Part shown: positions 23,796 to 31,695 of the stretch, in pieces | How the letters are laid out: each line of letters opens with the position of its first letter | Numbering within the stretch: the first letter of the stretch is position 1 | Origin: a virus | Virus record (IMG/VR): IMGVR_UViG_3300026521_000002 | Location: 1-44,625 of that record | Direction: 5' to 3' (one strand) | DNA length: 44,625 bases | Made by a program: the position numbers and the translations under genes | The notes under the pieces: generated by a model | Seen by the model: only the letters and a program-made list of their open reading frames with translations | The model's database searches: none | What the model was told of the DNA's origin: nothing

Positions 23796-24214
23796 TGTTA
23801 TTCCTTGTTAGTGTTTATCGTCCATTTAAGAGCCTGTAAGGCACTTTAGGAGCTTAAACCTATGTTTATACTAATTACACTTAAAACAGCCCTGATGGCT
23901 ATTTAGTAATATAATTAAATATTATAACTGATTAGGTACATTGTAGTACCTTATGGGCTTTCAGTTATGCCCCTTCACTTTCATTCTAACCCTTTGATTT
24001 ATAGTGGTTATTATCTGTGTCAAAACTAATGACCGTATAGTGCCCACCGTAAGTGCGATACATTAAATCATATTATAGTTATGTTTTTCTTCTATATTAA
24101 GTGAAGTTATAGCAGTCCACAAGCTTAATAAAAAGCAGATACAAGATGTTTTATGTATCTACAAGCCTAGTTTTATAGTTTCAAGGCAATCAACTATGTA
24201 AAATTATAGCGAGT
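23796..24214 (-). other. 419-base noncoding early leader with hairpins
   Basis: No frame with a good ribosome site was found here. The stretch has an AGGTAC/GTACCT stem (23934-23951), TATAAT boxes on the minus strand near 23921 and 24071-24076 without good -35 boxes, and an AT-rich hairpin near 24137. It probably holds a terminator for the gene above and a host-type promoter or leader for the 113-residue gene below. Confidence 0.5.
24131..24160 (-). terminator. Weak candidate terminator after the 200-aa early gene
   Basis: On the minus strand AGATACA pairs perfectly with TGTATCT (7 bp, 24137-24160) around a 10-base loop, and GCTTTTTATT follows. The stem is AT-rich, so termination would be partial. 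It lies about 55 bases after the stop of the 200-residue gene. Confidence 0.4.
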
Positions 24215-24817
24215 TTATTCTTTAGTTTCGCTTAAATCTTTAGAAAGTTTAGCAATTAAAGCTTTTTGAGCTTCAAGGCTTAGGCTTTTAAACATTGTTT
24301 CTATCTTAACACCTTTAGTTTCTTCATCATCTTCAAGTTTATATTCTTTGTACAACTCAGATAGCTTACTAGAATACAATTCATTATACTTGTTTTTATC
24401 TGTTCGGCTAGTGTTGAAACTCTTCGCCTTACCTTTTAGACCATTTAGCAAGTTTTTGATAGTAGCTACATCAGCTGGATAGTTCTCAAGTAGATGTTCC
24501 ATAAGCTTTAGTGCTTTTTCTACATTATACCAATGAAGTAGGTTAGTATCTATTGCTAGTTTACTATTACAGGCTATCGTTGCATACTTTACAATGCTAG
24601 TTAGTTTATTCTTATAGTAGCTTGTATAATTTCCTTCTGTAACTTGTTCAGTTATAAGGTTCTTTAGGGCTGATACACCAGTGTCAAGAGTTGATACACT
24701 CTTTAAATAGCTTAGACTATCTACAAATAAAGCTTTTGAGCTGTTATCTGCTGTTTCAAGTGCTGTCAGTGTTTCTTTAATTGTTGTTGTTATTGTTGTT
24801 AGGTTGTTGTTTTTCAT
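24215..24817 (-). CDS. Unknown early protein (200 aa)
   Basis: The protein starts with a threonine-rich run (MKNNNLTTITTTIKETLTAL), is helical throughout, and ends with a charged tail (FKSLSLEAQKALIAKLSKDL). No cysteines form a motif, and there is no membrane segment. AAAAGGAACAACATT precedes the ATG. A separate sigma70-like promoter lies just upstream (24895-24921), so it is expressed strongly from the moment DNA enters. The gene layout matches T7's 0.3-0.7 region, where anti-restriction and host shut-off proteins are found. A mimic of that kind is possible but unproven. Confidence 0.7.
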   Translation of the reverse strand: MKNNNLTTITTTIKETLTALETADNSSKALFVDSLSYLKSVSTLDTGVSALKNLITEQVTEGNYTSYYKNKLTSIVKYATIACNSKLAIDTNLLHWYNVEKALKLMEHLLENYPADVATIKNLLNGLKGKAKSFNTSRTDKNKYNELYSSKLSELYKEYKLEDDEETKGVKIETMFKSLSLEAQKALIAKLSKDLSETKE

Positions 24818-24894
24818 AATGTTGTTCCTTTTGTTATTCTTTGTTATTTATGTTGATAAACTTTAAAGTGAGTGTTTATCCAAACTCATAATGT

Positions 24895-24921
24895 ATTATA
24901 TCGAGTTATTCTTAATGTAAA
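24895..24921 (-). promoter_or_regulatory. Host sigma70-like early promoter before the 200-aa gene
   Basis: On the minus strand TTTACA (24916-24921) and TATAAT (24895-24900) are separated by 15 bases, a little short of the optimum. A 13-base element, TACATTAAGAATA, overlaps the -35 region and recurs in the promoter of the 132-residue gene (25396-25408). Confidence 0.55.
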
Positions 24922-24928
24922 CTTAATA

Positions 24929-25327
24929 TTAATACTTTTCTATAAATTCTTTGTATGTTATAGTGTGGTTACATAAAGATATATGATTTGTCCCTACTAA
25001 TACATAAATATTTGACCATAATACAACCGATTTTGTAGGATATAAACCTGCTATAACTTTTGTTATCTCTTCTTTATCTGTTGTAATATAAGATAAATCA
25101 ATTTTAAAAGGTTCAAACTGTCTATTTATTAAGATAGCTTTATGGTAGCTATAAGTATTAGTAAACTCTATTTGACTAAATATTTCCCATTGAGATGTTT
25201 TATTATCATAAAAGAATAAAGTCATATTAATAAACTTATAGTTTACCCCGTCGTGTTGTTGGTTACTACTAGAACCATTACTAAAGTTAAAACCCGTTTC
25301 AAGTGTTGCTTGTGTATCTGTCATCAT
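24929..25327 (-). CDS. Unknown first early protein (132 aa)
   Basis: The protein begins MMTDTQATLETGFNFSNGSS. It is mostly predicted strands with aromatic and polar residues (YKFINMTLFFYDNKTSQWEI), ending CNHTITYKEFIEKY. It is the first gene after the presumed genome end and would be the first to enter and be expressed, the place of T7 gene 0.3 (anti-restriction). It lacks the extreme acidity of Ocr-type DNA mimics. AAAGGATAACAA lies before the start. Function unknown. Confidence 0.65.
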   Translation of the reverse strand: MMTDTQATLETGFNFSNGSSSNQQHDGVNYKFINMTLFFYDNKTSQWEIFSQIEFTNTYSYHKAILINRQFEPFKIDLSYITTDKEEITKVIAGLYPTKSVVLWSNIYVLVGTNHISLCNHTITYKEFIEKY

Positions 25328-25372
25328 TTGTTATCCTTTGTGTTTTAAGCCCTTTAGTGGACTTGAGCTGAC

Positions 25373-25408
25373 ATTATACACATATAAACTTAATGTATTC
25401 TTAATGTA
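25373..25408 (-). promoter_or_regulatory. Host sigma70-like early promoter before the first early gene
   Basis: A perfect TATAAT (minus strand, 25373-25378) lies 46 bases before the first early ATG. No good TTGACA is found at 17 bases; instead an AT-rich stretch with the TACATTAAGAATA element (25396-25408) lies upstream. Promoters in some low-GC Gram-negative bacteria work with a -10 box and AT-rich upstream DNA alone. Confidence 0.5.
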
Positions 25409-25927
25409 GATACAATATACAAAAGAATTGTTAAATTTGCTAGAGTGGCTATAAGATACCTAGGTGTATAAAGGATTATGTGTGTGAATACAATAAGATA
25501 CCTTAAGATTTCCTGAAGCCCTTTAGTGGCTAATGAGTTCTTTAGGATTATGTGTAGAATAGTAACAATAGTAAGATAGTGTGTAGATTTGTAGCACCTG
25601 AAGATGCTTAAAGAAACTTAACGAAGCTTTAAGGATACATTAAGATAGTATGTGATATGTGGATACAATAGGTCATCATCAGTTGGTATTGATAATGGTT
25701 ATCATTATAAGGTGCAATAAGACACTTTGAGTGCCTATGGGGGACTTTGGGAAACCTCTGGAGTGATGATACCCCTTGGAATTTCTGTAGTATTTTTTGA
25801 GATGCTTAAAGAACATCTGAGATGTGTGGCTATAAAGAAAACTCTCTAGGAATCCTAACAGCGATACAAGATACTTGTAGAACACTTAAGAATCCAAACA
25901 GAGATACTATAGTCTTTATGTTGTTTT
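25409..25927. other. Gene-free repeat-rich region, probable physical genome end
   Basis: No convincing gene is present between the first early promoter and the 83-residue frame after terL. The stretch contains several imperfect direct repeats spaced 40-200 bases, a near-palindrome, and motifs resembling host promoters. In T7 the terminal repeat and its flanking short repeats lie exactly here, between gene 19.5 and the early promoters. The exact terminus cannot be read from a circular assembly. Confidence 0.55.
25691..25709. promoter_or_regulatory. Palindrome resembling a Fur box
   Basis: GATAATGGTTATCATTATA matches 16 of 19 positions of the classical Fur consensus GATAATGATAATCATTATC and also forms a 6-bp stem (TGATAA/TTATCA). 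It lies in the gene-free region. A good match can arise in AT-rich DNA, so binding by host Fur is only a possibility. Confidence 0.25.
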
Positions 25928-26179
25928 TCATTTAGTTTTGTTCTTCTGCATCCCTAGAAACGATATACAATACAAGAGGTCACGAGGTGCATCAAGCCTT
26001 ACTACCCCAGGACCTGCAAAAGTCTTACTCTGGAATTGTAACATCGTATTGTATATCACCCAGCAAGAGCTTAAAGCAACCCTCGGAGGCAAGAGGGCTA
26101 CTTTAAATTCTGTATGAGTCAATGTTTCTAGCGAAGCAGCATCATATAGAACGATAGTAAACTTTATGTTTGTTATCAT
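25928..26179 (-). CDS. Possible small protein after terL and promoter P4 (83 aa)
   Basis: An ATG at 26179 opens MITNIKFTIVLYDAASLETL and ends LGMQKNKTK at a TGA. The sequence has alternating hydrophobic residues that would form strands, and its GC content is higher than its surroundings. It starts about 12 bases past promoter P4, but without a clear ribosome site (GAAGAAGAAC only). T7 has a small gene 19.5 in this slot. A 12-base inverted repeat lies within the frame, so the region may instead be structured RNA or terminus-processing DNA. I rate it as uncertain. Confidence 0.4.
   Translation of the reverse strand: MITNIKFTIVLYDAASLETLTHTEFKVALLPPRVALSSCWVIYNTMLQFQSKTFAGPGVVRLDAPRDLLYCISFLGMQKNKTK
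25962..26057. repeat. 12-bp inverted repeat with 72-base spacer
   Basis: GATATACAATAC at 25962-25973 is the exact reverse complement of GTATTGTATATC at 26046-26057. A CCCTC/GAGGG stem (8-base loop) lies just above it. Together these could fold into a large structure in the transcript started by P4, or mark a packaging/processing site. Confidence 0.45.
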
Positions 26180-26190
26180 TTTAGTATGTT

Positions 26191-26216
26191 CTTCTTCTAA
26201 TATGTCCACTCTAATG
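26191..26216 (-). promoter_or_regulatory. Phage RNA polymerase promoter P4 near the genome end (phiOR-like)
   Basis: The minus strand reads TTAGAGTGGACATATTAGAA followed by GAAGA, sharing the GGACATATTA core with P1. It lies about 55 bases past the terL stop and faces the presumed genome end, the position of T7 phiOR, which is used in replication and packaging rather than for structural genes. Confidence 0.68.
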
Positions 26217-26270
26217 GTGTTTTTAGTCTCTAGAGCCCACTGTATAGGCTCTAAGAGGGTATTTATCTAT

Positions 26271-27992
26271 TTACCTGAAGGATTTAAGATGCTTAGTAGA
26301 TTTCCTACTATTATTACCATATCTACCTGCATTAAGAGGGTTAGTTCTATAGCTCTTAGTGAACTCCTTGAGCTGTTTATCAAGCTGTTTGGACCTGTAG
26401 GATGCTAAGGCATTATCTAAGTTCTGTTCAAGGACATCACGTTCCAACCAATAACTAACTGCTAAAGCTAATACATCTAGTCTATCATCATGTCTAAGTG
26501 ACTGTCTATCTCTTGTTATGTGACTAAGCTGAAACATAAGACCATACATCATGTTGTTAGGGTCCTTAAGACAGTAGTTTATATCAGATGCTGTAGAGCT
26601 ATAATTAAATACTAACCTATGCTGATTCATTATAGGCTCTAGTGTATCTATTATCCTAACCTCTTTTTGTGTATTAACCCTAACCTCTTCTATATTACAA
26701 GGGTAGATACTATTAACGATAGGTGCTAGTAATGCTCTATACATACCATCACCAAAGTTCTGTTCTACATATATATCATGTACCTTAAACTCTTTAGCTT
26801 TCTTAGCTAGAAACATTAAATTCTTATCATTGTATCCACCCCTAAAACCACCAAAGTCTAGAACATATAATCTACCAAGTAAATGTGCTACAACACACCA
26901 ACCTGTTTCATCTGTACCAGTACCACTAGGGTCAACTGCTAATACAATACCCTCATACTTCTTAGTATCTGATGCTTGTGTGTTTGGTCTATGAAGTTTA
27001 TCACCTCTGAAACCTACATTAGGTATTTCTTGTATCTCATGTGAGCCTTGTGAACTCCAAGTTATAGAGCTAGGACCTTCAGTTGCATCAAGGTCAGTTA
27101 CAATCAAATCTTTAAGTTTAAGAGGATACTTCTCAGCGTCACTAAGTGTTGTATCTAACATGAACTGTAGTTTGAATCCTGACCTACCATAACGATTCTC
27201 TCTCATGATTAAATCTTCTTCAGTAAACCTAGGCTCTGTAGTTGTTCCTATAATCTCAGGATTTCTTTCCATAGCTTCAACCATATAAGGTGCTAAACAA
27301 CCTTCATATATTGAAGTCTCCTCAGGGTATCTTGCTGGGAATATACGTGTTACATAACCATCTTCTCTAAACCCATTGTATATAGACTCAGCACTCTGTG
27401 GTGTACCAAGTACAAGTATCTGAGCACCTTCAGTAGTCTGTAGGATAGCCTCAAACTCTGCTGTTTGTGTTCTTAACTGTTCTCTTCTCATTTCTGTAGC
27501 AGAGTTCTGTTGACCCTCAACATCATCTGAGATAAGTAGCGACGCTCTATTACCTTGTAGCTGACTTGTGATACCTAAAGCTCTTAGTGAAGGTTGTACT
27601 GATACCTCACAACCGTTTACATCAAAGGCTGTATTTGATGTTCTGTGTCCTTTACTCATATCAGGTTTTAAGTGCTCAAGTATAGGCATAGTCTCTATAA
27701 GCTTTCTAATGAATATAGCAATATTATCTGAGTGTCCTCCAGACTGTGATACGATTAGTATCTTCTCGTTAGGGTCTCTTAATAATCTCCAAGCCGCAAA
27801 TGCACCAGTCTCCCAAGTTTTACCGGCTCCCCTTAAGGCTTGTAGTACAGAACGGCTGTGTCCTTCTTGAAGAAAGTCTGCAATCTCATACTGAAGTCTT
27901 GAAGGTTCTGGTAATCTTAAATGCTCCCAACATAACTTCAGGAATACCTTAAAGTCTGCTAAAGCCATAAGTTCTACTCTAGTATTATCCAT
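26271..27992 (-). CDS. terL: Terminase large subunit (T7 gp19-like)
   Basis: The ATP-driven DNA packaging motor and concatemer nuclease. Walker A is LRGAGKTWETGAFAAW, Walker B ASLLISDDVEGQQ, and the coupling motif ILVLGTPQSAES. The RNase H-like nuclease domain has LAVDPSGTGTDETGWCVVA (first Asp), IYVEQNFGDGMY and HDDRLDVLALAVSYW (final Asp). 573 residues, close to T7 gp19 (586). The start overlaps the end of the GIY-YIG-like gene, with AAGG six bases upstream, and the C-terminus is basic. It is the last clear gene before the genome end. Confidence 0.97.
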   Translation of the reverse strand: MDNTRVELMALADFKVFLKLCWEHLRLPEPSRLQYEIADFLQEGHSRSVLQALRGAGKTWETGAFAAWRLLRDPNEKILIVSQSGGHSDNIAIFIRKLIETMPILEHLKPDMSKGHRTSNTAFDVNGCEVSVQPSLRALGITSQLQGNRASLLISDDVEGQQNSATEMRREQLRTQTAEFEAILQTTEGAQILVLGTPQSAESIYNGFREDGYVTRIFPARYPEETSIYEGCLAPYMVEAMERNPEIIGTTTEPRFTEEDLIMRENRYGRSGFKLQFMLDTTLSDAEKYPLKLKDLIVTDLDATEGPSSITWSSQGSHEIQEIPNVGFRGDKLHRPNTQASDTKKYEGIVLAVDPSGTGTDETGWCVVAHLLGRLYVLDFGGFRGGYNDKNLMFLAKKAKEFKVHDIYVEQNFGDGMYRALLAPIVNSIYPCNIEEVRVNTQKEVRIIDTLEPIMNQHRLVFNYSSTASDINYCLKDPNNMMYGLMFQLSHITRDRQSLRHDDRLDVLALAVSYWLERDVLEQNLDNALASYRSKQLDKQLKEFTKSYRTNPLNAGRYGNNSRKSTKHLKSFR

Positions 27993-28398
27993 GTGTAGCC
28001 TTATTAATATATTTAACTATATATTTTAATGCGTCCTCTTTAGCTACTTTAAACCATTCATTCTTATTCATAAGCTTTCTATATTCTATAAAGTGTTTGT
28101 GTATTTCGTGTTCTATTTTCATATCATCAACACTTATAGAAAAGTATAATTCATAATCTCTTAAAGGAGCCCCTGTATTATAATCAGCTAATCTCTTTAT
28201 AGGGTCCCCAGCTCTTCCAATTTTAACCCATTCTTCCCAAGCTGGATTTATTATAATATAAATATAGCCAGGCTGTGGTTTGTTATAATACATTCTTGTT
28301 ATCTTAGCTCTCTCTAACCCACATGCTTTACATATAAGATGCCCTTTGTAAAATTCATTATTCTTTTTATTAATACCACAATCTGTGCATATTTTCAT
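27985..28398 (-). CDS. GIY-YIG/T5orf172-type nuclease with zinc finger, inserted before terL (137 aa)
   Basis: An N-terminal zinc knuckle (CTDCGINKKNNEFYKGHLIC then KAC) is followed by GYIYIIINPAWEEWVKIGRA, GDPIKRLADYNTGAPLRDYE and a C-terminal helical part with EHEIHKHF, all typical of the T5orf172 branch of the GIY-YIG superfamily. Together with the N-terminal finger, this suggests a free-standing homing endonuclease. It separates the small and large terminase genes. Its last codons (NKATHG) contain the AAGG ribosome site and ATG of terL. The start ATG has TAGGAGGATTAAT ahead. Confidence 0.82.
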   Translation of the reverse strand: MKICTDCGINKKNNEFYKGHLICKACGLERAKITRMYYNKPQPGYIYIIINPAWEEWVKIGRAGDPIKRLADYNTGAPLRDYELYFSISVDDMKIEHEIHKHFIEYRKLMNKNEWFKVAKEDALKYIVKYINKATHG

Positions 28399-28491
28399 AT
28401 TAATCCTCCTAAGATTATTGTATAGTGTTTTAAAGCCTTCTAGCAGCCCTAGGAAGCCTTTAAGTAAGTTACCCTACCCAAAGGTCGTCTA

Positions 28492-28508
28492 GAGCCTAAA
28501 GAAGGCTC
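28492..28508 (-). promoter_or_regulatory. Hairpin between small terminase and GIY-YIG gene
   Basis: GAGCCT and AGGCTC form a perfect 6-bp stem with a 5-base loop, ten bases after the small terminase stop. No T-run follows. A second imperfect stem (AAGGCTTCC / AAGGCTTT) lies 40-70 bases further on. Similar AGCC/GGCT hairpins recur at 35028-35046. They may be RNase III processing sites. Confidence 0.35.
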
Positions 28509-28517
28509 ACGCCTCTC

Positions 28518-28769
28518 CTATGCACCCATAGCTAACATATCATCAACTGATAGTTTTTTATCTGTAGTGCTAGGCATCTTTAGGTGCTCTTTTATCATAG
28601 AACCTAAAGAATTTTCACTCTCATCAGTCATTAAGTCAGCTGTTATATCGTTGTCCTTTAAGAACTTAATAGCTGCTGAGAGTATCTTAGGGTCATCAAG
28701 ACCCTTAGCTAACTCTTGGGCTACTAAATCATGTAGAGTATTTAAACTCTCTAAACTTGCTTTTGCCAT
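28518..28769 (-). CDS. terS: Terminase small subunit (T7 gp18-like)
   Basis: 83 residues (T7 gp18 has 89), starting MAKASLESLNTLHDLVAQEL. It consists of helical segments with ILSAAIKFLKDNDITADLMT, a pattern common to small terminase subunits of the T7 group, and an acidic C-terminal part (KKLSVDDMLAMGA). It recognises DNA and regulates the large subunit. The terS-terL order is conserved apart from the inserted GIY-YIG gene. Confidence 0.8.
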   Translation of the reverse strand: MAKASLESLNTLHDLVAQELAKGLDDPKILSAAIKFLKDNDITADLMTDESENSLGSMIKEHLKMPSTTDKKLSVDDMLAMGA

Positions 28770-28779
28770 GTCGGCTCTC

Positions 28780-31680
28780 CTATTTATTCTGTAATAGTTC
28801 AGTTATTTTATCAACTGCTATAATACCTAAAGCATAATGCTTACCAGGGTTGTCAAATACAGCATCCTCTGCATCACCATTAACAACTCTATGTACACCT
28901 CTAGCTGTTTTATCTAAAGCACCTCCAAAAGGACCAGCTATAGCACTTGTAGCACTAGGTACATAATCACCTCTAGAAGTTATTGTAGCACCTGTTAAGC
29001 CTCCTGCTTTATCATATATAACAGAAGGTAGTGACCCTATAGGCGTATTAGCAATACCATACAAGATATGATGTCTTAAACCTTCTTCTGTATTGAAATC
29101 ATGTTTCCTACCCTTAGCTTCGTCTTTTATAATAGAAACCATAGTAAAGAAACCTACTGTAGTCATAAGAGATACAGCTCTAGAAGCATCAGCTTCATCT
29201 AGGTTCTTAATCAGTAGTTTCTCATAAGAAGCTATAGGAAATCTCGTGAATTGCATCATTATTTTACCTACAAAATCACCTTTAGATACTAAACCTGGCA
29301 GTGCTTCTGCACCAGCATCAAGTATTGTAGATGTTATATGGTTATCTAGAGCAAATGATACCCTATCCGACAGTTGTTTATCCCAAGAACGTATATTATA
29401 ATCAGATACATTACCCCATGAACCTTCCTTGATTGTACCGTCTTTAACCAGCTTATTTATCTGTTTTAAGTCAGCTGTATCTAAACCCATACGAGCTAAT
29501 GCTTTAGCTTCTGATGTAGATAATTTACCTTTCTTAGCTAATGTTATAATCCAATCCATACCTGTCTCAGCAGCCATTAGTTTACCTACTTCTGTAATAG
29601 GACCTAAACCAGCTTTATGTATATAATGGTTTACTTTATCTAATGTACCTTCTAGCACACCAGTAACTCCTGTACGGCTTGATTGTAATACATCCTCTGT
29701 ATCATACCTGTTTAGATTTCTTGCAGATAATACATCACCTACTTTAACTAATCTATATAAGTCTTCATGTTTCTTAGAAATCTTACCTGACGATAATAAA
29801 CCTGTAACTGTCTTTAAAGCAGGTACAAAACTAGAAAGAGTCTTTACTACACCTACTCCATTTATAACTTGAGCTAATTCAGCAAAACCTGATAATACAA
29901 AGTTAGGGCTATATAATGCTCTAGAACTCTTAGCTGCTATACGTACTGTAGTATCTACTAAACCTTTAGGGTCTGTTTGAAGTCCTCTAGAGTCTAACAT
30001 AGTTTCTACAAGAATATCTAAATCTTCTAACTCTTCCTTAGATAGTTCTTTATCTTTGAATAACTTAGTTCGCATCTTAGAATATTCAGCGAAGTTAGAT
30101 ATACCTAAGCCTCGTTGTAGTCCTATTTTACCTGCCATATTGTAGTTATACTTACTAGCCATAGACTCTAAATCACCATCTAACCATTTAGCCATATCTG
30201 CATCATAGTACTGTAACGTTCTTTTATTACTAGCTTTCATGTGTTTTATATCTGTGTGTTTTTGAATTGCTTTAAGCTCTTCAGCTTGTAATTGCTTTTC
30301 ATATACCTTCTTAGCTTGTTTAGTTAAAGTAGAAAATTTCTTATCTCTGTTTGTAGGGTGTTTAGCCATAGCTGCAGCTAAATCTACAATAAACTCCTCA
30401 GGGTTCTCTTTCATCTTCTTGATTAAGTAGTTTCTATTAAGATAACCATCTTTATTAAGATTAGTAAACCCTTTGATTTTAGCATCCCCTGCTTGTGCTC
30501 CTATAGTCTTATAGTAGTTGTTTTCAATCTCGGCTGCTTGTTGTATAAACTTATTCTTATGTTTAAAGTTTGTTTTAACAGTTATAGAGGCTATAGTCTC
30601 CTCTGAAACATCATCTAAGTTCTTATATGCTTTTTCATGTGCTTTCTTTGAGGCTTTACGATAATGATTTAAATATTCATCTTGAAATGCTTTATAATTC
30701 CCTGAGTAACCATTTCTCTTAGCTTCTTTAAAAACTAAATCTAGGTTACGCTGTCTTAGATGTTCTTCTTTCTTAACCTGTTGTTTATACCAGTTTCCAT
30801 TAAGACCTGTTGGTATAAGGTCTCCAACTTTATTAGTTAATGCTTTAACTGGTGAAAATAACTTACCAGCTAACTCCACTGCTTTAGCATTTGTAGAAGA
30901 TAACATCTTAGATACAGGAGTTATGTATTTTAATACACTATTCTTTTTAAGAACAGCATCACTAGCATTACCTATAGTATGTTTCTCACTATCCATAGCA
31001 TCCTTTACAATTCTATCTGTAAATGTAGTGCCATCTTCAGACACCTTAGTAGCGTTCTTAGATAAATATCCTCCTAGTATAGCACCTCCAGCACCACCAA
31101 ACATCATAGCATAACCTGTCTGTAACGCTTTATCGCTACCGTGCTGTGCTTGTAACATCCTATCACTTACAGCAGCGTCTGTAGCTCCTATAAGCCCAGC
31201 TGTAGTAACCTGAGCAGCTCTAGATGCTTTAAACATCTTAGCTCCAAGTTGGAAAGGTTTAGCTATAACACCTCCAGCTATTAAATCTACATCAAGCAGA
31301 CCTGCTCCTAGCTTCCAAGGAAGTGCTACATCCTCATTGATTTCAGCTGCTTTCTTTAATTCTTCTCTTCTGTTTATATGTTTTTTAAACTCATATAATG
31401 TATCTACAAAAGGGAAGTCTTCCCAGTCTTGAGCTGTAAAGTCTTTAGTAGCTTCTTGAACATAAGGGTCTGAGTAACTAAACTTATAGCCACTCTTCTT
31501 CTCGTTATCTATTTCATCATCATCTATTGTTAATCTTTTAGTATTGTTATTAATAGCATAAGCACCTAGAATATTGTATTCATACATAACTGATTTATAT
31601 TTCTTAAATAACCCTACATCTTCTTTAGGTGCTTCTGGTTTATCTAACTCCGTTGAGATAATACTCTTTCCTAATTGCAT
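28780..31680 (-). CDS. Internal virion / DNA ejection protein (T7 gp16-like), 966 aa
   Basis: A large internal core protein that in T7-like phages is ejected to form a channel across the cell envelope. Hydrophobic, glycine-rich segments occur at about residues 185-205 (YAMMFGGAGGAILGGYLSKN) and near 850-870 (AVSLMTTVGFFTMVSIIKDE), with long helical charged stretches between. 966 residues against 1318 in T7 gp16; the lytic transglycosylase domain at the T7 N-terminus is absent here, and the neighbouring 863-residue protein carries a lysozyme domain instead. Its position just before the terminase genes matches gp16. Confidence 0.8.
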   Translation of the reverse strand: MQLGKSIISTELDKPEAPKEDVGLFKKYKSVMYEYNILGAYAINNNTKRLTIDDDEIDNEKKSGYKFSYSDPYVQEATKDFTAQDWEDFPFVDTLYEFKKHINRREELKKAAEINEDVALPWKLGAGLLDVDLIAGGVIAKPFQLGAKMFKASRAAQVTTAGLIGATDAAVSDRMLQAQHGSDKALQTGYAMMFGGAGGAILGGYLSKNATKVSEDGTTFTDRIVKDAMDSEKHTIGNASDAVLKKNSVLKYITPVSKMLSSTNAKAVELAGKLFSPVKALTNKVGDLIPTGLNGNWYKQQVKKEEHLRQRNLDLVFKEAKRNGYSGNYKAFQDEYLNHYRKASKKAHEKAYKNLDDVSEETIASITVKTNFKHKNKFIQQAAEIENNYYKTIGAQAGDAKIKGFTNLNKDGYLNRNYLIKKMKENPEEFIVDLAAAMAKHPTNRDKKFSTLTKQAKKVYEKQLQAEELKAIQKHTDIKHMKASNKRTLQYYDADMAKWLDGDLESMASKYNYNMAGKIGLQRGLGISNFAEYSKMRTKLFKDKELSKEELEDLDILVETMLDSRGLQTDPKGLVDTTVRIAAKSSRALYSPNFVLSGFAELAQVINGVGVVKTLSSFVPALKTVTGLLSSGKISKKHEDLYRLVKVGDVLSARNLNRYDTEDVLQSSRTGVTGVLEGTLDKVNHYIHKAGLGPITEVGKLMAAETGMDWIITLAKKGKLSTSEAKALARMGLDTADLKQINKLVKDGTIKEGSWGNVSDYNIRSWDKQLSDRVSFALDNHITSTILDAGAEALPGLVSKGDFVGKIMMQFTRFPIASYEKLLIKNLDEADASRAVSLMTTVGFFTMVSIIKDEAKGRKHDFNTEEGLRHHILYGIANTPIGSLPSVIYDKAGGLTGATITSRGDYVPSATSAIAGPFGGALDKTARGVHRVVNGDAEDAVFDNPGKHYALGIIAVDKITELLQNK

Positions 31681-31695
31681 GTTTCCTCCTAAACA

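Larger units (their letters stand above)
25347..25907. repeat. Family of short direct repeats near the presumed terminus
   Basis: Exact or near-exact pairs are: AAGCCCTTTAGTGG at 25347-25360 and 25516-25529; AGGATTATGTGT at 25472-25483 and 25544-25555; GATGCTTAAAGAA at 25603-25615 and 25801-25813; and AATCC-AACAG-GATAC near 25851-25866 and 25891-25906. T7 has comparable short repeats beside its terminal repeat, thought to help concatemer processing. The repeats are seen; the role is inferred. Confidence 0.6.

Noticed and set aside
23998-24060. 25-codon frame (MYRTYGGHYTVIS) in the early leader
   Set aside because: No ribosome site and too short to judge; overlaps possible promoter sequences.
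25679-25885. 68-codon minus-strand frame in the repeat-rich gap
   Set aside because: GTG start with only GGAT upstream, composition unlike the other proteins, and the frame runs through repeats and the Fur-like palindrome; more likely noncoding terminus DNA.
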